This document shows, one piece after another, positions 6,269 to 9,430 of a stretch of 9,430 nucleotides of DNA. The DNA is taken from contig JAESUF010000239.1 of assembly GCA_016763215.1 (NCBI GenBank), forward strand, positions 1 through 9,430, in the 5' to 3' direction. A program made the position numbers and the translations under genes. The notes beneath the pieces were generated by a model. The model searched no databases and was not told where the DNA came from. It saw only the letters and a program-made list of their open reading frames with translations. The stretch comes from Flavobacteriaceae bacterium. GTDB taxonomy: Bacteria; Bacteroidota; Bacteroidia; Flavobacteriales; Flavobacteriaceae. Within the stretch, counting starts at the first letter, position 1. Each line of letters begins with the position of its first letter.

Positions 6269-7855
6269 TTATATTAAAGGTAATTTTACTGTGAATGTGC
6301 TTCCTTTTCCTTTTTCGCTATCTACAAAAATCGTTCCGTGATGACTATCTATGATTTCTTTTACATAAGCCAACCCTAAACCATGACCTTTTACATCATG
6401 AATGTTTCCTTTTCGCTCTCTATAGAATTTATCAAATATATATTTCTGAGCATTTTTGCTCATTCCTATTCCTTCATCGCTAATCTTGATGATCAGGTTT
6501 TTATTTGTACTTTCTGTATACACATCTATTTTAGGCGGTTCTACCGAATACTTTAAAGCATTCTCTAGCATGTTTACCAATACATTTGTCATGTGAAATT
6601 GATTGGCTAGTACTTCTGATTGAATTGCCTTAAAATGAGTCGTTATTGTTCCTTTTTTATCTAAAACTAACAAATTGACATGTGTAACTGCCTCTTCAAT
6701 AATATCATGAACATCAGTTGCATCTTTATCAATCTCAATTTGATTTTTTTCAAGCATAGAGATTCTTAATACATTTTCTACTTGACCATGCATTCTTTTA
6801 TTCTCATCTCGAATCATTTTAACATACCTCAATATTTTTTCCTCATTATTAATGATTTTAGGGTTCTTTATTGAATCTAAAGCCAAATTAATAGTAGCAA
6901 TAGGTGTTTTAAACTCATGCGTCATATTATTAATGAAATCAGTTTTGATTTCTGATATTTTTTTCTGCTTCACCAACTGATATAAAGAACTTGAAAATGC
7001 AATAATAATAATAAATATAAAAAATAAAGAGAGGATTAGGATATAAGAGATTCCTGAAAGAATATGTTGATTCTTATCTGGAAAATCTACGTACAAAGTG
7101 AATCCATTTCCTTCTCTGTCAATAAAAAGAGGGTAATCATAACTTTCCTCTGGATTCACCGTATAATATCCAGATTTAAGTTTTGTTGCCAACCCATTAT
7201 TATATACTCCATATTTAAAATCGATTTTTATATCTCTTTTATCCAACTCTTCTCGCAAGGTAATATCAATTTCACGATTGCTAATTCGTTTATGTACTGG
7301 TATAATACTCTGATATTCGATTAAATAATTTTCTAAAAAAAAATCTTTCTCTTCCTCTTCCAATCTACTCGTAATTGAAAACCTTTTTTCATCAAAAGTT
7401 GATTTTAAATCTTTACTCGCTCCAATAATATATTGCGCTTGAAAATAATCGTTCTTTTTTGTTAATCGTTTGAAAATGATTGAATCATTATCTAAAAAAT
7501 TAGAATCATTTAAAAAATCTAATGGGATTTTAAAATCTTCTTCTATAATGGTCGTTCCAAATGAGAACTTACTTTTATTTGTTGTATCAATCCCTTGAAT
7601 AAGGTAATTTCTTATTTGTGCACTATTCAAAAACTCTTTCCCTCTAATTAGAGGTTTTATTTTATTGTAAAATTTATCTCTTTCATTGTCTTTAATTCGC
7701 TCTGAAACAGCCGCTAAAGCTTTTTTTACATCGCTATTAAACTGACTGTCTTTGCTCTCAATAGCATTATTAATCCAATACAATTGAACAGAAATAATTC
7801 CAATGAGTGAGATACTCATTAAAACAACAATAAGGACAAATATTTTTTTACCCAT
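6269..7855 (-). CDS. rprX: Membrane sensor histidine kinase, RprX-like
   Basis: Inner-membrane kinase that phosphorylates the response regulator encoded next to it. The 528 residues hold a first membrane helix (about 4-27), a large periplasmic sensor region (about 28-266) that I cannot assign to a named domain, and a second helix (about 268-291). The HisKA domain follows with His313 in NNMTHEFKTPIA. The HATPase_c domain has the N-box NMLENALKYS (428-437), G1 DEGIGM (460-465), F-box FDKFYRE (474-480) and G2 GHGLGLAYVKE (490-500). There is no HAMP domain: the second helix runs almost directly into HisKA. All catalytic motifs are intact. The ATG at 7855 gives a clean N-terminal MGKK plus helix. 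The signal is unknown; envelope stress is a guess from topology and family. Confidence 0.9.
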   Translation of the reverse strand: MGKKIFVLIVVLMSISLIGIISVQLYWINNAIESKDSQFNSDVKKALAAVSERIKDNERDKFYNKIKPLIRGKEFLNSAQIRNYLIQGIDTTNKSKFSFGTTIIEEDFKIPLDFLNDSNFLDNDSIIFKRLTKKNDYFQAQYIIGASKDLKSTFDEKRFSITSRLEEEEKDFFLENYLIEYQSIIPVHKRISNREIDITLREELDKRDIKIDFKYGVYNNGLATKLKSGYYTVNPEESYDYPLFIDREGNGFTLYVDFPDKNQHILSGISYILILSLFFIFIIIIAFSSSLYQLVKQKKISEIKTDFINNMTHEFKTPIATINLALDSIKNPKIINNEEKILRYVKMIRDENKRMHGQVENVLRISMLEKNQIEIDKDATDVHDIIEEAVTHVNLLVLDKKGTITTHFKAIQSEVLANQFHMTNVLVNMLENALKYSVEPPKIDVYTESTNKNLIIKISDEGIGMSKNAQKYIFDKFYRERKGNIHDVKGHGLGLAYVKEIIDSHHGTIFVDSEKGKGSTFTVKLPLI

Positions 7856-7859
7856 TGAT

Positions 7860-7874
7860 CAAAAATAAAAGATA
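7860..7874 (-). promoter_or_regulatory. Candidate -7 boxes for the kinase/regulator operon
   Basis: Read on the minus strand, TATCTTTT (7874-7867) overlaps by one base a TATTTTTG (7867-7860), the latter an exact TAnnTTTG. The second box is only 4 nt from the ATG, which would give a leaderless mRNA. No TTG -33 element sits at the expected distance from either, so the boxes may be chance in a T-rich stretch or an activator-dependent promoter. Confidence 0.3.
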
Positions 7875-7881
7875 ATACACG

Positions 7882-7917
7882 CTGGTTTTCGATTTTAACG
7901 TAGATTAACAAAACCAG
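7882..7917. repeat. 8-bp inverted repeat upstream of the kinase gene
   Basis: CTGGTTTT (7882-7889) and AAAACCAG (7910-7917) are exact inverse copies 20 bp apart, enclosing two of the TTAA boxes. There is no T-run on either strand, so it is not a convincing coaE terminator. It could be a dimeric binding site or a loose RNA stem. Confidence 0.45.
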
Positions 7918-7940
7918 TCAATTTTTAAGTAAATTTTAAG
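7895..7940 (-). promoter_or_regulatory. Phased TTAA boxes upstream of the kinase/regulator operon
   Basis: On the minus strand two direct repeats occur in tandem: CTTAAAATTTA followed by CTTAAAAATTG (11-bp period), then GTTAA-N5-GTTAA (10-bp period). The four TTAA cores begin at 7939, 7928, 7908 and 7898, so the steps are 11, 20 and 10 bp, near whole helical turns. OmpR-family regulators such as CpxR and PhoB bind direct repeats with 10-11 bp periods, so this could be an autoregulatory site for the operon's own regulator. TTAA is common in AT-rich DNA, so chance cannot be excluded. Confidence 0.45.
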
Positions 7941-7957
7941 AAATAAACCGAATTATC

Positions 7958-8554
7958 CTAAAATATTGATTGTTTTTTTGTTAAAATTTTGTGAATCTTT
8001 TTAATTTTTAACAAAGTCTCTTTTTTATCAAGGTTCAAAATAGTGTAATTAGAGAGCATATTTCTTTTAAAATCGTACCATTGGTTTTTCACCCTGTCCA
8101 TAACAGCGTCTCTTTTTATTTTGTCTCTATTCATTACACGATTTATTCTGTCTTCCAATATTGCATTTACAGCAATAATATGATCACAAACAATATCGCT
8201 TCCTGTTTCAAAAAGGATTGCATTTTCGTAGATGATTAGCACATCATCTGTCTGCTTATTTATAAAATCTTTAAAATGTTTTTTTACAATTGGATGAACA
8301 ATAGAATTTAGCTGTTCTAATTTTGTTGCATCTCTAAAAACAATAGAAGAAATGTATGCCTTATTTAATTGATTATTAACATAACTATCTTTTCCAAATA
8401 CAACTAATAACTGATTCTTGATTTCATCCGATTGATTCATCAGTTTTTTAGCTTCTTCATCTGCATGATAATAAGCAGTCTTTTGATAAGAGCACAATTG
8501 TTTTGCAACGAATGACTTTCCACTTCCTATACCTCCAGTTATCCCTACAACCAT
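7958..8554 (-). CDS. coaE: Dephospho-CoA kinase
   Basis: Phosphorylates the ribose 3'-hydroxyl of dephospho-CoA with ATP, the last step of CoA synthesis, in the cytoplasm. The chosen ATG at 8554 gives MVVGITGGIGSGKS, placing the P-loop (G7-S14) at the N-terminus as in all CoaE proteins; a TTG at 8578 lies inside the upstream gene and is rejected. The protein is 198 residues, normal length. Further motifs are HADEEAKKL (about 31-39), IVHPIV, ENAILFETGSD (equivalent of the PLLFE region) and RVKNQW in the lid and C-terminal helix region. The ATG lies one base after the stop of the YbbR-domain gene (TAG-T-ATG), so translation is likely coupled. The gap to the kinase gene (102 nt) contains a probable new promoter. 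Confidence 0.95.
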   Translation of the reverse strand: MVVGITGGIGSGKSFVAKQLCSYQKTAYYHADEEAKKLMNQSDEIKNQLLVVFGKDSYVNNQLNKAYISSIVFRDATKLEQLNSIVHPIVKKHFKDFINKQTDDVLIIYENAILFETGSDIVCDHIIAVNAILEDRINRVMNRDKIKRDAVMDRVKNQWYDFKRNMLSNYTILNLDKKETLLKIKKIHKILTKKQSIF

Positions 8555-8555
8555 A

Positions 8556-9430
8556 CTATTTCTCTGTAATAAAATCAATTTTAGTTGGCGAAATTTTTGT
8601 GTTCTTCACCAAATTTGATTTCTTAATTAGCTTAGGTACTAAATATGTTAAATTGTTATCTAAAGACATTTTATAATCACATTCCAACACAAATGATGAC
8701 TCATTAATTTTATTGAAATTAGAAAGTGCAACGCGATAAGTAACCATCACCAATTTAGGGTATGTACTTATAGAAACCCCATCTGGAAGATTAGTTAAAC
8801 GAAAAGGAAGCTCAATAGTTCCTTCAGTAAATTTCTCAACACGAGCACTTACAACGACACGTGTCTGTTGTAATTTAATATTACTCTTTACGGGGAACTT
8901 TTTAATAATTAGTTCTTCATTAATAGATTTATGGACTCCCTTTTTAATAAATTCATTTGTTACTACATAATTGATTGTATCTAAAACTGATTCAGGTCCA
9001 GAAATAAAAATAGAGTCAGGACTTATTTTAAGGGTTCCATCCATATCATACCCTAAATTATAAGTTAAATTAGAATTTACTCTTACGGGGATCTTTTTCT
9101 TTTTAAGCAATCCAAGATTAAAGCTAATTGAATCGGTAATAAAATGATCAATTTCAACGCCTGTCTTCATCTGCCTTTGTATTGCTAGCCTTTGTTGCGA
9201 TAACAATACAAAGTAATTTGTCCCTGTTTTCACATTCAAATTCGAAGCGTCAACATTTATTTTAGGTGGAAACAGTCCCGCTGAAATCAACTTAAATCCA
9301 GTTGCCTTAACATGAATGTCTATTCTCTTTGCTGGTTCTTCTTGAAGTAACTTGTCGGTAGGTAAGTATTTATATTCAACCTTAAAGCTTACGGTGTCGT
9401 CATATTCTTTAGATAACTTGGTTAAAAACC
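8556..9430 (-). CDS. YbbR-like domain protein (5' end outside window)
   Basis: Probable envelope or membrane-associated protein with YbbR-type beta-rich repeats; in Firmicutes YbbR (CdaR) regulates the cyclase CdaA, but the role in Bacteroidota is not established. The frame is open to the right edge (visible N-terminal part FLTKLSKEYDDTVSFKVEY), so about 291 residues are seen and the true start lies beyond. A TTG at 9290 is only an internal Leu codon. Visible features are alternating strands with LPTDKLLQEEPAKRIDIHVKA, the repeat end GPESVLDTINYVVT, and TEGTIELPFRLTNLPDGV. The usual N-terminal membrane helix is not in view. It directly precedes coaE with a one-base gap; I recall this pairing as common in Flavobacteriaceae. 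Identification rests on domain style and neighbour, so is good but not certain. Confidence 0.8.
   Translation of the reverse strand, partial: FLTKLSKEYDDTVSFKVEYKYLPTDKLLQEEPAKRIDIHVKATGFKLISAGLFPPKINVDASNLNVKTGTNYFVLLSQQRLAIQRQMKTGVEIDHFITDSISFNLGLLKKKKIPVRVNSNLTYNLGYDMDGTLKISPDSIFISGPESVLDTINYVVTNEFIKKGVHKSINEELIIKKFPVKSNIKLQQTRVVVSARVEKFTEGTIELPFRLTNLPDGVSISTYPKLVMVTYRVALSNFNKINESSFVLECDYKMSLDNNLTYLVPKLIKKSNLVKNTKISPTKIDFITEK

Noticed and set aside
7064..7324. Plus-strand open frame of 86 codons
   Set aside because: It is antisense to the sensor region of the histidine kinase; its hydrophobic look comes from the complementary A/T-rich codons.
7882..7917. Terminator for coaE
   Set aside because: The 8-bp repeat has a 20-nt loop and no T-run on either strand.
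8555..8578. TTG start for coaE at 8578
   Set aside because: It would put eight residues, encoded within the YbbR gene, before the N-terminal P-loop; the ATG at 8554 fits the family.
1..9430. CRISPR array, insertion sequence, prophage or tRNA/rRNA gene
   Set aside because: I found no regularly spaced repeats, no transposase, integrase or phage protein among the open frames, and no cloverleaf-like sequence.

Overview
The window is AT-rich DNA (about one third G+C by eye) from a member of the Bacteroidota, most likely the family Flavobacteriaceae. The evidence is the gene content (RprX/RprY-like two-component pair, Bacteroidota-type HolA, M28 lipoprotein peptidase, YbbR-CoaE pair), the lack of clear Shine-Dalgarno sequences before start codons, and scattered TAnnTTTG-like -7 promoter boxes. 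I cannot name a genus. It looks like ordinary chromosomal housekeeping DNA: I see no insertion sequence, phage gene, CRISPR array, tRNA or rRNA, and no clear horizontally acquired block.

Layout, left to right. The plus-strand end of an iron-siderophore/heme/cobalamin-type ABC transporter ATPase (2-505, start outside the window) is followed by a secreted M28 zinc peptidase lipoprotein (585-1658) closed by a strong intrinsic terminator (1682-1710). A small orphan membrane protein (1748-2038) follows. Convergent to it on the minus strand is holA, the DNA polymerase III delta subunit (2077-3081). Divergent from holA is a stand-alone PD-(D/E)xK nuclease-like protein of the HsdR N-terminal family (3145-3585), then a family 2 glycosyltransferase with a forced non-ATG start (3730-4728).

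The right half reads on the minus strand. In transcription order: a YbbR-domain protein (cut by the right edge), dephospho-CoA kinase coaE one base later, a membrane sensor histidine kinase and its OmpR-family response regulator as a tight two-gene operon, an intrinsic terminator, and a YciO-branch Sua5/YciO/YrdC protein. The genes cover core metabolism and replication (CoA synthesis, clamp loading, perhaps tRNA t6A), envelope functions (glycosyl transfer, secreted peptidase, YbbR) and an envelope-sensing two-component system.

No clear new system stands out. The items most worth a second look are: a phased set of four TTAA boxes upstream of the histidine kinase; the lone HsdR_N-type nuclease beside holA with an apparently intact active site; a GC-raised stretch of unexplained sequence with a perfect 14-bp palindrome between the glycosyltransferase and the YciO-like gene; and the loss of the K-x-R and STSAN signatures in that YciO-like protein.
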